Source of the DNA: UBA8522 sp035528895
Lineage (GTDB): Bacteria; Acidobacteriota; Aminicenantia; Aminicenantales; UBA8522
DNA length: 64,000 nt
Assembly: GCA_035528895.1 (NCBI GenBank)
Contig: DATKXS010000151.1
Coordinates: 1-64,000 of the forward strand
Direction: 5' to 3'
In this document: in pieces, positions 7,810 through 16,072 of the stretch
Position numbering within the stretch: position 1 is the stretch's first letter
Layout of the letters: each line of letters starts with the position of its first letter
Translations under genes and position numbers: made by a program
The notes under the pieces: generated by a model
The model's input: only the letters and a program-made list of their open reading frames with translations
What the model was told of the DNA's origin: nothing
The model's database searches: none

Positions 7810-8481
7810 TCAGCGGAAGCGGGTGAAAAACGGAGAATCCCGGCCGTCGTCAGAGTCGAGTCCCAGGCACTTGGCATAGCATCTGAGGACCTCAAGGTTC
7901 TTTTCTCCGTTGGAATGGTGATCGGGGGTCTCCTCTTCCAATGATTCCAGCCGGGACGGATCGACCCCGCACTGCTTGGCGATGTCCTCCAGGGACAGCC
8001 CCTTTCTCTCCCTGACCCTTTTGAGGTAGTCGCCGCAATAGGATAAATCGTCGGACAGACGCCGCCAGTGCCTTGCATCCCCATTCTCACCGGGAGTGCG
8101 GTTCTTCCGGCGGCGGCGGACTGGAGCGACGACGGACTTGATCTTGTCCCAGAGGCTGTCTTCCTCCGAGGCATCCTCGATCAGCAGGCGCTCTGTCGAC
8201 CTGCGGAAGGAAGCCTTCTGCCGGAACTCCGGATGCCGGTCGCAGACGAGCAAGTCGTAGGCTTTTCTTTTCTCCGGGTCGTGCAGGGTCTGGAACGCGG
8301 CCTCGGCCTTGTTCAGGATGATGGCCCTCTCTTCGTCCAGGAGCACTCCGTAGGACGCCAGACTGTCCTGGTGGTAGGTGGCGATGGCCAGAAGGTAGGA
8401 GTTATCGATCTCTTTCGGGGAGGCGTCGCAGCGCAGGTTCAGGATCTCGTAGTAGTCCAGGTCCTCGATCTTCTTGATCAT
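7810..8481 (-). CDS. DnaJ-like/HTH fusion protein
   Basis: 223 residues. Residues ~5-75 resemble a J-domain (DYYEILNLRCDASPKEIDNSY, then DPEKRKAYDLL), but the HPD tripeptide that stimulates DnaK is replaced by HQD (TYHQDS), so co-chaperone activity is doubtful. A basic linker RRRRK follows. The C-terminus (~150-200) holds an HTH of the RodZ/HTH_25 type (LKRVRERKGLSLEDIAKQCGVD). It starts 3 bp after the MinD-like gene, so the pair is one transcription unit. I infer a DNA-binding or cell-organisation adaptor working with that ATPase. Confidence 0.65.
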   Translation of the reverse strand: MIKKIEDLDYYEILNLRCDASPKEIDNSYLLAIATYHQDSLASYGVLLDEERAIILNKAEAAFQTLHDPEKRKAYDLLVCDRHPEFRQKASFRRSTERLLIEDASEEDSLWDKIKSVVAPVRRRRKNRTPGENGDARHWRRLSDDLSYCGDYLKRVRERKGLSLEDIAKQCGVDPSRLESLEEETPDHHSNGEKNLEVLRCYAKCLGLDSDDGRDSPFFTRFR

Positions 8482-8484
8482 CGT

Positions 8485-9435
8485 TCAAGCCCGGAGCGAA
8501 GACCTCTCTTCTTCCTTGACGGCCGGCTCGTCCTGGGAGAGGCGCTCCGCCATCGACCGGATCGTCCGGGAAACGGAGCTCTCGGGATATTCGAAGATGA
8601 ACGGGGAGAACTTCTTCAGGCTCCAATGGACCCGCTCGTCGTAGGGGATCGTGCCGAGGAGCTCCAGGTTGATGAGGAAATATTTGCGGACGACGTCGAC
8701 GATCGAACGGCCGAGAAGAACGTCCTTTTTGTCCCGGGCCTTGTTGACCACGAGGTAGAGCCGGAGGCTTTTCAGGGCGGCGGTGAGGACCTGGCTGGCC
8801 GATCCGTCGCTGGCCGCCAGGTTCTCCAGAAACGTCCTCAAGGTGGTGGAACGGGATTCGAACTCTTCCTGAACTCTCTTGTCGAAGTCTCGGATCTCGA
8901 AATAGCGGGCGTAAGCCTTGAGGATCCTGAGGGCGCACGACCTCAGGAACAGATAGGTGTTTTCGATCGCCGTCGGCTCGGGTGTGACCACGAGGATTCC
9001 GGAACTGGCGATGACGAACAGATCGAGGGTGTTGTAGGCGCTTCCCGTCCCCAGGTCGATGATCACTCTTTTCGACGGAAGGCTCTTGATCTGCCGGATA
9101 AGCTTCAGCTTCTTGTAGTGGTTGAGGTTGGCCAGGAAAAGCGTGTTCTCGCTTCCCCGGATAAGCCGCAGTCCGGGGAAGGAGGTGGATATGATGATAT
9201 CCTCGAGGCGGTCCACCTGGTTCCTGATGAAATCGCCCAGGTCCCGTCCGCTTTCCCGGACGCCGAGAAGGGTATGCAGGTTGGGGCCTCCCAGGTCGGC
9301 GTCGATGGCGATGACATCTCCTCGGTCAACGCCGAGGGCGATGGCCAGATTGGCCGAGAGGAAGGTTTTCCCCGTTCCTCCCTTGCCGCCGCCGACCGCC
9401 CAGATGACCAGGGGACGCTTTTTATCTTCGGACAT
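8485..9435 (-). CDS. MinD/FlhG-like P-loop ATPase
   Basis: 316 residues with a deviant Walker A, GGGKGGTGKT (~15-24), carrying the signature lysine of the ParA/MinD superfamily. The switch I region is IDADLGGPNLH, the Walker B-like segment is VIIDLGTG, and NKARDKKD lies late in the protein. It should dimerise on ATP and act as a positional switch. A C-terminal amphipathic membrane helix as in MinD is not obvious. Pairing with an HTH protein instead of MinC/MinE favours an FlhG-like organiser of surface structures over division-site selection. Confidence 0.75.
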   Translation of the reverse strand: MSEDKKRPLVIWAVGGGKGGTGKTFLSANLAIALGVDRGDVIAIDADLGGPNLHTLLGVRESGRDLGDFIRNQVDRLEDIIISTSFPGLRLIRGSENTLFLANLNHYKKLKLIRQIKSLPSKRVIIDLGTGSAYNTLDLFVIASSGILVVTPEPTAIENTYLFLRSCALRILKAYARYFEIRDFDKRVQEEFESRSTTLRTFLENLAASDGSASQVLTAALKSLRLYLVVNKARDKKDVLLGRSIVDVVRKYFLINLELLGTIPYDERVHWSLKKFSPFIFEYPESSVSRTIRSMAERLSQDEPAVKEEERSSLRA

Positions 9436-9589
9436 TGGGATCGACCGTTCTTCGTGTGAATATGAGTTTCTATTCTAACACAGCGTCCCGGGGAAGTGAA
9501 TATGTTCGAGCGAAAAATTGAATTCTGCCGCCGTTTCTGCTATCCTACACCCCATCATTCAAGGATCAAAAGAGGAGGAACGAACTTCG

Positions 9590-9988
9590 TTGAAAGACAT
9601 CGGCAATATCGACAGCAAGTACCGATTCGTCATTATCGCCTCCAAAAGGGCGAAAGAGCTTCTCAAGGGCGCCAAAGCCCGGGTCAAGTCCAGGTCCAAA
9701 AATCCCATCCGCATCGCCCAACAGGAAGTCCGGATGGGGCTCGTCGATTTCGAGATCCTGAAAAACAAGAAAGAGGACGCCTCGGATCAGGAGGAAACCG
9801 TCTTTCTCGGTGAGGAGGTCGGCGTCGGGTCAGCGGAGGAAGCAGCCGCCGATGTCGGGCCGGAGATATTCGGAGAAGAGGAAGGGCCCGACGAGGAAGA
9901 AGAAGAGGAAGAAGAGAAAGAGGCCGACTCTCCCGAGGACCCGGATGAGGAGAAGGAAGAGGAGGGGGGAGAAGCGGAGGAGGACTAA
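9590..9988 (+). CDS. rpoZ: RNA polymerase omega subunit with a long acidic tail
   Basis: 132 residues. The first ~65 match omega: KYRFVIIASKRAKELLKGAK and then PIRIAQQEVRMGLVDFEIL. I start it at the TTG at 9590 because AGGAGG lies 11 bp upstream and the omega fold begins there; an upstream in-frame ATG would add unrelated residues. The second half is unusual, being almost pure Glu/Asp including an eight-residue Glu run. Omega stabilises the beta' subunit and is part of the ppGpp site in many bacteria; the acidic tail has no known job. Its stop overlaps the stop of the convergent CYTH gene. Confidence 0.85.
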   Translation: MKDIGNIDSKYRFVIIASKRAKELLKGAKARVKSRSKNPIRIAQQEVRMGLVDFEILKNKKEDASDQEETVFLGEEVGVGSAEEAAADVGPEIFGEEEGPDEEEEEEEEKEADSPEDPDEEKEEEGGEAEED

Positions 9989-10500
9989 GCTTTTTTCTCC
10001 TGTGCCTGCAAGATCTGCACGTAGTCCTGTTTGATCAGATCTCCGGAGGAGAATCCCAGGGTGCGGGCATATTTGATGATATCGCTCCGCTCGCCCTCGA
10101 ATTCGCAGAAGCAACCGGCCGCCGTTTCATCGATCATGATCCGGATCCGGCCCCGCCGAAAGGTCGTCCTGAACTTCTGATAGCGGAAGACGGCCACGTA
10201 TCCAAGTGAGCGCAGGATCCGCCGCAGTTCCTTTTCATCCCTGACTTCGGTTTCGTGCTCCTCGCGGACCTTGAATCGCCGCGATTTCTGGGCCGGACCC
10301 TTAAAGGTCAGAAAGACCTTGCGTCCGGCCCGGCGCACCCGGAGGGCGCATCCCTTCCCGGTCAAGGCCCGCGAAGGAAGGTCGAAGAGGGTGTTCTCCT
10401 CGGGATAGCGGTCCTTCTTGAGCAGCCCGCCGGATTTGAGGATGGCCTGCCGCGTGGCCGCGGCGTCGTTCACCCGGACTTTGATTTCGATCTCGACCAA
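9985..10500 (-). CDS. CYTH-domain protein (class IV adenylate cyclase/thiamine-triphosphatase type)
   Basis: 171 residues. It opens with MVEIEIKVRV, the ExExK motif that defines the CYTH tunnel fold. Strand motifs rich in alternating Arg/Lys/Glu follow: ALRVRRAG, VFLTFKGPAQ, REEHETEV, RIMIDETAAGCFCEFEGE. CYTH enzymes bind triphosphates and divalent metal; members are CyaB-type cyclases, inorganic triphosphatases or thiamine-triphosphatases. The sequence alone does not choose between them, though the overall layout resembles CyaB. It is followed on the same strand direction by the prenyl synthase and YajQ genes upstream. Confidence 0.8.
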   Translation of the reverse strand: MVEIEIKVRVNDAAATRQAILKSGGLLKKDRYPEENTLFDLPSRALTGKGCALRVRRAGRKVFLTFKGPAQKSRRFKVREEHETEVRDEKELRRILRSLGYVAVFRYQKFRTTFRRGRIRIMIDETAAGCFCEFEGERSDIIKYARTLGFSSGDLIKQDYVQILQAQEKKA

Positions 10501-10513
10501 GGCGGATCCGTCT

Positions 10514-11536
10514 CTATGTGCTTCTGGACAGCACGAATTCGGCCAGCAGGCTCAACGCCTCCCGATGAGCCGACTCCGGGAATCGGGAGACGATCTCACG
10601 GGCCCGGAGGGAGAATTCTTCGGCCTTGCGATAAGTATAATCCAGGGCCCCGTTGGCTCTGATGATGGCCAGGATCTCCTCCCTTGATTCCGGGGCCAGC
10701 TTCTTTCTTTTCATCAATGTCCGCAGGCGGCTGCGGTTGGCCGAACCGTCGTTGCGGAGGGTGTAGATGAGCGGCAGGGTGATGCGCCCCTCGCTCAGGT
10801 CCGAGAGGATGGGCTTGCCCAGCGCGTCTTCATCTCCCTGGAAATCGAGCAGGTCGTCGATCACCTGGAAGGTCAGACCCAAGTTTCGGCCGTAGTCAAC
10901 GAGCAGGCGTTCCTGCTTCGGCGTCGCCCTGCCCAGGATGGCTCCGATCTGGCAGGCGGCGGCGAAAAGGGATGCCGTTTTCTGGTTGATGATCTCGAGG
11001 TAGTCCTGTTCGGCGGTGTCCAGATGGCCGCTCAGGGTATATTCGGTCAGCTCGCCGTCGATCATCCGTGTCGAGACATCGGTCAGGATGCGGACGACCC
11101 CGGGATAGGCGCTTTCGAGGGAAAGCCCGATGGTCTTGATATAGAGATAGTCACCCAGCAAGACGGAGATGTTCGGGCCCCAGCGGGTATGGACGGAGTC
11201 TCTCCCCCTTCTCCGGTCGGCGTTATCGATGATGTCGTCGTGGATCAGGCTGGCCGTGTGGATGAACTCGACCAGGGCGGCCGTGAAGACATGTTCATCG
11301 CCCCGGTAGCGGAGCAGCTTGGAGCAGAGAATGAGCAGGGCCGGCCGGATGCGCTTGCCTTTTTTTTGGAAGAGATAGCTGCTGATCTCGGAGATCAGCG
11401 GATTTGGCGAGGAGGAGAAGACCTTGAGCCTCTCCTCGACCCTGTCGAGTTCCTCCTGGATATGGTTGTAGACATCGGCGAGGTCACGCCTCTGAGCGAG
11501 CAGGTCCCGCGCTTTCTGAGGGAGGGGTTGTCTCAT
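10514..11536 (-). CDS. Polyprenyl diphosphate synthase
   Basis: 340 residues of the all-trans prenyl transferase family. The first aspartate-rich motif is LIHDDIIDNADRRRG and the second is FQVIDDLLDFQGDE; both bind the Mg-diphosphate of the allylic substrate. The length and the KGKRIRPALLILC segment match octaprenyl/heptaprenyl synthases (IspB/HepT) that make quinone side chains. It overlaps the YajQ gene by 4 bp (ATGA). A respiratory quinone tail is the likely product; chain length depends on residues upstream of the first motif and is not assigned. Confidence 0.9.
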   Translation of the reverse strand: MRQPLPQKARDLLAQRRDLADVYNHIQEELDRVEERLKVFSSSPNPLISEISSYLFQKKGKRIRPALLILCSKLLRYRGDEHVFTAALVEFIHTASLIHDDIIDNADRRRGRDSVHTRWGPNISVLLGDYLYIKTIGLSLESAYPGVVRILTDVSTRMIDGELTEYTLSGHLDTAEQDYLEIINQKTASLFAAACQIGAILGRATPKQERLLVDYGRNLGLTFQVIDDLLDFQGDEDALGKPILSDLSEGRITLPLIYTLRNDGSANRSRLRTLMKRKKLAPESREEILAIIRANGALDYTYRKAEEFSLRAREIVSRFPESAHREALSLLAEFVLSRST

Positions 11537-12024
11537 CGGTAGTTGGCGAATTCCATATGGATACCGAAATCCTGCCCTCTGAGGAAGGCGATCACTTCCT
11601 GAAGAGTGTCGATCTTCGGCGAAGAGATGCGGACCTGGTCTCCCTGGATGGCCGCCTGGGCTCTGAATTTTTGCTGTTTGATCAGCTTGACGATCTCGCG
11701 GGCCTTCTCGATGGGGATGCCCGCCTGGAAGTGGACCTCTTGCTTGACCGTCCGGTTGGGCCCGGCCTCGACCTTCTGGTACAGGACGGCCTTGAGGGGG
11801 ATGCGGCGTTTGACCATTTTTTGCTCCAGGACCTCGATAAGGCTGCGGAGCTTGATGCCGTCCTCGGCGATCAGGATCAGCCGGTCCTTTTCCTGGACGA
11901 TCTCGGCCCGGCTGTGCTTGAAATCGAAGCGGTTGGTGATCTCCTTGAGGGTGATGTGGATGGCGTTCGAAACCTCCTGCCGGTCGATCTTGGAGACGAT
12001 GTCGAACGAATGGTCAGGCATCAT
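11533..12024 (-). CDS. YajQ-family nucleotide-binding protein
   Basis: 163 residues with the full YajQ pattern: SFDIVSKIDRQEVSNAI at the start, NRFDFKHS and LEQKMVKRRIP in the middle, and DFGIHMEFANYR at the C-terminus. Family members bind cyclic-di-GMP (Xanthomonas) or tRNA/GTP and modulate virulence or transcription. Two adjacent ATG codons compete; the second gives the usual MPDHSFD start. It is cotranscribed with the prenyl synthase, an arrangement I cannot explain functionally. Confidence 0.92.
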   Translation of the reverse strand: MMPDHSFDIVSKIDRQEVSNAIHITLKEITNRFDFKHSRAEIVQEKDRLILIAEDGIKLRSLIEVLEQKMVKRRIPLKAVLYQKVEAGPNRTVKQEVHFQAGIPIEKAREIVKLIKQQKFRAQAAIQGDQVRISSPKIDTLQEVIAFLRGQDFGIHMEFANYR

Positions 12025-12103
12025 GGGGCTTTATCTTAGCATTGAAGGGCCATTTTTTCAAACCGCCTTTTCTCTTCTTCCTGCCGCTTTTTCAACAGCC
12101 CCT

Positions 12104-13369
12104 CTAAAGATCCGTTTTGTATCTGAGGCGGAAGTGGGAGGGGGTGATCTTTTCGAGCTTCTTGAAATTCTTGGTGAAGTGGCTCTGGTCGCAATACCCG
12201 AGCTCGGCGGCCAGCTCGGCCAGCGAGATATCGCTGTTCAGGAGAAGGTATTTCGCGTAATCGAGTTTCAGCTTGTTGATATAGCCCGTCAAAGCCATCC
12301 CCGTCTCTTGCCGAAACAAGTGAAGCGCCCGGCTGACGCTGAGCCCGGCTTCCCCGGCGACATCCCGGGCGGTGATCTTGCCGGTGAAGTTCTGCTCGAT
12401 GAAATCGCGCATCCGCTGGCACCGGACCTTCCTCTTTTTCCCTTTGCTCAACGAAACCTTGGCGATGAAATTCTCCAGGACCCGGGTGACCTTGAAGAGC
12501 AACTCCTCCAGGTCCGTCACCTTGCTGAGCTCGGTGAGATAGGAATAGTTGAGCCCGAGGAGCTCCTGGGCTCCGACCCCGGCCTCGATGGCCGCCCGGG
12601 AGATGATGACGATGAGCTCGATGATCCGGACCTTGATCACCTCGAAGTTCATCCCGCTCTCGAAGAAGATCGAGCCCAGGAATTCGTTCAGGATCTCCCG
12701 AGCCCCGGCCCTGTCCCCCAGCTTCACCTTCTGGATGATCTCGTCCTGTTTGTCCAGGATCTTCCGGGCAATGTCGGGGTTTTCCCTCTTCAGTTTTTCC
12801 AGGAAGTTGGCGATCTTGTATTGCTGAATGTATTTTTCGTTCCGCTCCCTCAGAAAAGCGAGGTCGTTGATCTGGTGTTTTTGGGTCAGGGACATGAGCT
12901 GGGAGACGGCCTCTTTCGCCCTCCTGAGAGAGATATCCCTGACGCCCTGAGCCCTGAGGCCGAGCGGCTTTGCCGCCGCGCCGAATCTGGCCAGGTTGGC
13001 GGAGACTTCTTCGGCAAAATCCTCCTTCATTTCGGCAAAGATGGCGAATCCGCTGATCAACCCGCCCTTGAGCTTCTTGTGCTGGACGATGGGTACCGCG
13101 AAGAGAACAAATCCCAGCGGGCAGGTTGTGATGTAGCCCTCCCCCCAGCGGAATGATTCCTCGACAGCCTGAGCCATCTTCTGGCGGCAGTTCTTGCCCA
13201 GCTTCTCCTCTCCGCCGGCAACGGCTTTCCGGCAAAAGTCGCAGCCTCCGGAACTGTGGATGATCTTGCCCCCGAGGTCGACCAGGACCAAGTGAAGGCC
13301 CGTCTTTTGCCGGTACTCCGCGGCGAGGGATTTGAACCGGACCGCGGCTATGGTTTTCCCCGTCTCCAT
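12104..13369 (-). CDS. PocR-domain AraC-family transcriptional regulator
   Basis: About 421 residues. Residues ~20-170 form a PocR ligand-binding domain with its conserved cysteines (GCDFCRKA, GKNCRQKM, ITTCPLGFVLF). A helical linker follows, then a C-terminal AraC double HTH (ITARDVAGEAGLSVSRALHL and ISLAELAAELGYCDQSHFTK). PocR domains sense small hydrocarbon-type ligands in 1,2-propanediol and related regulators. The gene is divergent from the CODH/ACS-methyltransferase run and only 62 bp separate the starts, so it very probably controls that run. I use the ATG at 13369; a TTG at 13402 is in frame but sits in the promoter. Confidence 0.85.
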   Translation of the reverse strand: METGKTIAAVRFKSLAAEYRQKTGLHLVLVDLGGKIIHSSGGCDFCRKAVAGGEEKLGKNCRQKMAQAVEESFRWGEGYITTCPLGFVLFAVPIVQHKKLKGGLISGFAIFAEMKEDFAEEVSANLARFGAAAKPLGLRAQGVRDISLRRAKEAVSQLMSLTQKHQINDLAFLRERNEKYIQQYKIANFLEKLKRENPDIARKILDKQDEIIQKVKLGDRAGAREILNEFLGSIFFESGMNFEVIKVRIIELIVIISRAAIEAGVGAQELLGLNYSYLTELSKVTDLEELLFKVTRVLENFIAKVSLSKGKKRKVRCQRMRDFIEQNFTGKITARDVAGEAGLSVSRALHLFRQETGMALTGYINKLKLDYAKYLLLNSDISLAELAAELGYCDQSHFTKNFKKLEKITPSHFRLRYKTDL

Positions 13370-13431
13370 TCTGGTATAATCCCGGAGAGCATTATCTAGC
13401 AAAATTATACAAGAGAAGACCGGAAAAGGCC
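13370..13431. promoter_or_regulatory. Divergent control region of the PocR regulator and the CODH/ACS run
   Basis: Only 62 bp separate the two start codons. On the minus strand a TATAAT box (13409 down to 13404) lies about 35 bp before the regulator's ATG, with no good -35, as expected for an activator-dependent promoter. GGAAAAGG before 13432 is the ribosome site of the first operon gene. No clear direct repeats for AraC half-sites were found. Confidence 0.4.
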
Positions 13432-14070
13432 ATGCGGACCCTGACCGAGATCGCGGCGAGTGTCGAGGCCGGGGATTCGGCCAGGGTCAAGGAGCTGACC
13501 CGGAAGGCCCTTTCTCAGGGACACCGCCCGGAAAAAATCCTGGACGACGGCCTAATCCAGGGGATGTCGGCAATCGGGGAGAAGTTCAAGAGCAACGAGG
13601 TCTTCATTCCGGAGGTCCTGATCGCCTCCCGGGCCATGAATGTTGGGCTGGAGATCCTTCGCCCGCTCTTTTCCCCCGAGCGGGAGCATTTCAGGAGGAA
13701 AATTGTCCTGGCCACGGTCAAAGGGGACCTCCACGATATCGGCAAAAAAATCGTCGGGATGATGCTCGAAGGAGCCGGGTATAAGGTCGTGGACCTGGGA
13801 ATCGATGTCCCCAAGCGAACGATCGTCCGGGCCGTCAAGATTAATCGGCCGTCCGTCCTCGGGCTGTCCGCCCTTCTCACGACGACCATGTCCTATATGA
13901 GGGATGTTGTCGAGGCCATAGAACACGCTGGGCTCAGACGCCGGGTCCGGATCGTCATCGGAGGTGCTCCCGTAACGCGCTCCTACGCCGACGAGATCGG
14001 GGCCGACGGCTATGCGCCCGATGCGGCCTCTGCTCTAGAGGTGGTCAAGAGACTGTCGGCCAAGAAATAA
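13432..14070 (+). CDS. Methyltransferase cognate corrinoid protein (MtbC/MttC type), copy 1
   Basis: 212 residues. The N-terminal four-helix cap (to ~85, with the PEVLIASRAMN helix) is followed by a B12-binding Rossmann domain with DLHDIG (99-104). His101 is the lower axial ligand to cobalt, and GLSALLTTTM and VRIVIGGAPV complete the fold. Such proteins carry methyl groups between a substrate-specific methyltransferase (MttB, MtbB or MtaB types) and an acceptor enzyme. It is the first gene of the run, far from the second corrinoid protein at 26251, so the two may serve different MttB paralogues. The gap to the CooC gene is 10 bp. Confidence 0.9.
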   Translation: MRTLTEIAASVEAGDSARVKELTRKALSQGHRPEKILDDGLIQGMSAIGEKFKSNEVFIPEVLIASRAMNVGLEILRPLFSPEREHFRRKIVLATVKGDLHDIGKKIVGMMLEGAGYKVVDLGIDVPKRTIVRAVKINRPSVLGLSALLTTTMSYMRDVVEAIEHAGLRRRVRIVIGGAPVTRSYADEIGADGYAPDAASALEVVKRLSAKK

Positions 14071-14080
14071 GGGAGGGAAG

Positions 14081-14866
14081 ATGAAGATTGCGGTGTCCGG
14101 GAAAGGAGGAGTCGGCAAGTCGACGATCGCCGGGATCTTGGCTCATTATTTTGTCCGGAACGGCTACAAGGTCCTGGCCGTCGATGCCGATCCCGACGCC
14201 AACTTGGCAGCCGCTCTCGGGATCCCGAAGTCAGAGACGCAAAGGATCTTGACCATATCTCAGCAGAGGGATCTCATCAAGGAGAGAACGGGCGCTTCTC
14301 CCCGGCAATTCGGCCAACTGTTTAAGATCAACCCCCGGGTCGATGATATCCCCGAGGACTACTCGTTCCCATTTAGGGGCATCCGGCTCTTGGTCATGGG
14401 GGCCGTTCGCAAGGGAGGGGAAGGATGTGCCTGCCCCGAGAATGTCCTGCTCAAGAGTCTGCTCTCTGAGATCATCCTGCGCCGGGATGAAGCCGTCATC
14501 GTCGACATGGAGGCTGGAATTGAACATCTGGGCCGGGCCACGGCGTCGGCCATCCAGGAAATGATCATTGTCGTTGAGCCCGGCTCCCGGAGCGTCGACA
14601 CGGCTCTGACCATCATGAGGCTGTCTCGGGACATCGGCCTTCAGGAGTTCCGGATTATCGGCAATAAAGTCCAGGACGATGACCAGGAGCGCTGGATTCG
14701 CTCTCATTTTCCGCCCGCCCTTATCTTAGGCATGATCCCCTACAGCGAGTCCATCCGGGACGCTGACCGGAGTGAACAGCCGCTCATCGACATTCTGGAT
14801 GACCGGCTCCGGACGGAATTCAGGTCGATCTTCTCGGCCCTGATCAGCGGTCGACATCCGGCCTGA
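14081..14866 (+). CDS. cooC: CooC-type nickel-insertion ATPase, copy 1
   Basis: 261 residues of the MinD/ParA superfamily. The deviant Walker A is GKGGVGKST (residues ~7-15), followed by DADPDANLAAALG and the CooC CxC pair in EGCACPENVLL, which binds metal at the dimer interface. CooC uses ATP hydrolysis to help mature the Ni-Fe-S C-cluster of CODH. It lies two genes before cooS. A paralogue sits at 20230 after acsB, so one may serve CooS and the other AcsB (AcsF role). Which is which cannot be read from sequence. Confidence 0.85.
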   Translation: MKIAVSGKGGVGKSTIAGILAHYFVRNGYKVLAVDADPDANLAAALGIPKSETQRILTISQQRDLIKERTGASPRQFGQLFKINPRVDDIPEDYSFPFRGIRLLVMGAVRKGGEGCACPENVLLKSLLSEIILRRDEAVIVDMEAGIEHLGRATASAIQEMIIVVEPGSRSVDTALTIMRLSRDIGLQEFRIIGNKVQDDDQERWIRSHFPPALILGMIPYSESIRDADRSEQPLIDILDDRLRTEFRSIFSALISGRHPA

Positions 14867-14987
14867 AATTGGCCGGTATTTTTCCGGTAAAAATAGCATG
14901 ATTATACGAATTCTTACCCCCTCATTCCTATATTCCCAGTCGCAAAAAGGATATCCTGGATCCGGGAGATAAAGAGCGAGGTCTATC

Positions 14988-16028
14988 ATGAGCTTCAACC
15001 CTCAAGGTTTGGCCACGGCTATCGGCAGTCTGCCCCATCAGAGCCCCGAGGCGGCCTGCCGGGCCGTCTTGGACAGCATCCCGGAAATCCCGATCTGGCC
15101 CCAGCTTCCAGCTTTGGATTTCCGGGAAAGCATGGAGATTCAATACTCGGAGGGTCTTCCCGGTGTGGTCCTCGATCCCGTCGGCCGGAGGATGCATTTC
15201 GATACCGGCGGGGACATTACCCTGGGGCTGGAGAAGTTCTACGAGAACTATATGGCCGAGAACCTCGAGTACTTCCGGATCTCTCCGGGTTTCAGCCGGG
15301 GTATCTACGAGATGGAGAGAATGTTGGCCGCGCAGAAACCGGCCGGTCTCCGCTATTTCAAGAACCAGGTGACCGGCCCCATTACCGTCGGCCTCGGCCG
15401 CACGGACGAAAAGAAGCGCTCCATCTATTACAACGAGATGATGAGGGATGTCATAGTCAAGGGCGCCGAGATGAAAGCCCGCTGGATGTTGACCCGGTTC
15501 CGGGCGCTCGGGGTGCCGCAGCTCTGCTTTATCGACGAGCCGATCCTGTCGGCCTTCGGTTCCTCGACCTATGTCAGTGTCCAGCGCTCCGACCTCGTTC
15601 AATACCTGCGGGACGTCATCGCGGCCGTCCACAAAGAGGGCGGCTTGGCCGGAATCCACTGCTGCGGGAATACCGAATGGACGATTCTCGTCGATGCCGG
15701 CACGGACGTCATCAGCTTTGATGCCTTCGACTATGGGGAGACCATCGCTTACTACCCCGGTCCGATGAAAGACTATCTGGAGAGGGGAGGGGTGCTGGCC
15801 TGGGGCATCGTTCCGACTTCGGCCAAGATCGCCGCGGAAACCCCGGAAACCCTGCTCGGGCGGCTTCGTTCGGCCGTCGAAAACCTGGCCGGCAAGGGGA
15901 TCCCGAAGAGCCTGATCTGGGAAAAGTGCCTGGTCACGCCGAGCTGTGGGACCGGTACGCTTCCCGTAGATTTGTCGGAGAAGGTTTTTGCCCAGTTGGG
16001 CGAGGTGAGCCGCCGGTTGCGGGCTTAA
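14988..16028 (+). CDS. Core-MetE-like (UroD/MetE superfamily) methyltransferase
   Basis: 346 residues, the length of the catalytic half of MetE without its folate-binding N-terminal domain. It starts GLATAIGSLPHQ, as core-MetE and related proteins do. The zinc site is visible as HCC in GIHCCGNTEW (the HxC pair) and the late Cys in TPSCGTGTLP; the glutamate-like ligand lies between them. Core-MetE proteins make methionine from homocysteine with a methyl-corrinoid donor; in Dehalococcoides the donor was reported to be the corrinoid iron-sulfur protein of CODH/ACS. Its place just before cooS fits that role. It could also be a methylcobamide methyltransferase for another thiol. Confidence 0.7.
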   Translation: MSFNPQGLATAIGSLPHQSPEAACRAVLDSIPEIPIWPQLPALDFRESMEIQYSEGLPGVVLDPVGRRMHFDTGGDITLGLEKFYENYMAENLEYFRISPGFSRGIYEMERMLAAQKPAGLRYFKNQVTGPITVGLGRTDEKKRSIYYNEMMRDVIVKGAEMKARWMLTRFRALGVPQLCFIDEPILSAFGSSTYVSVQRSDLVQYLRDVIAAVHKEGGLAGIHCCGNTEWTILVDAGTDVISFDAFDYGETIAYYPGPMKDYLERGGVLAWGIVPTSAKIAAETPETLLGRLRSAVENLAGKGIPKSLIWEKCLVTPSCGTGTLPVDLSEKVFAQLGEVSRRLRA

Positions 16029-16072
16029 ACACCTGAGCCGGAAAACGGGAGAAATCGTTCGGACAGGAGACA

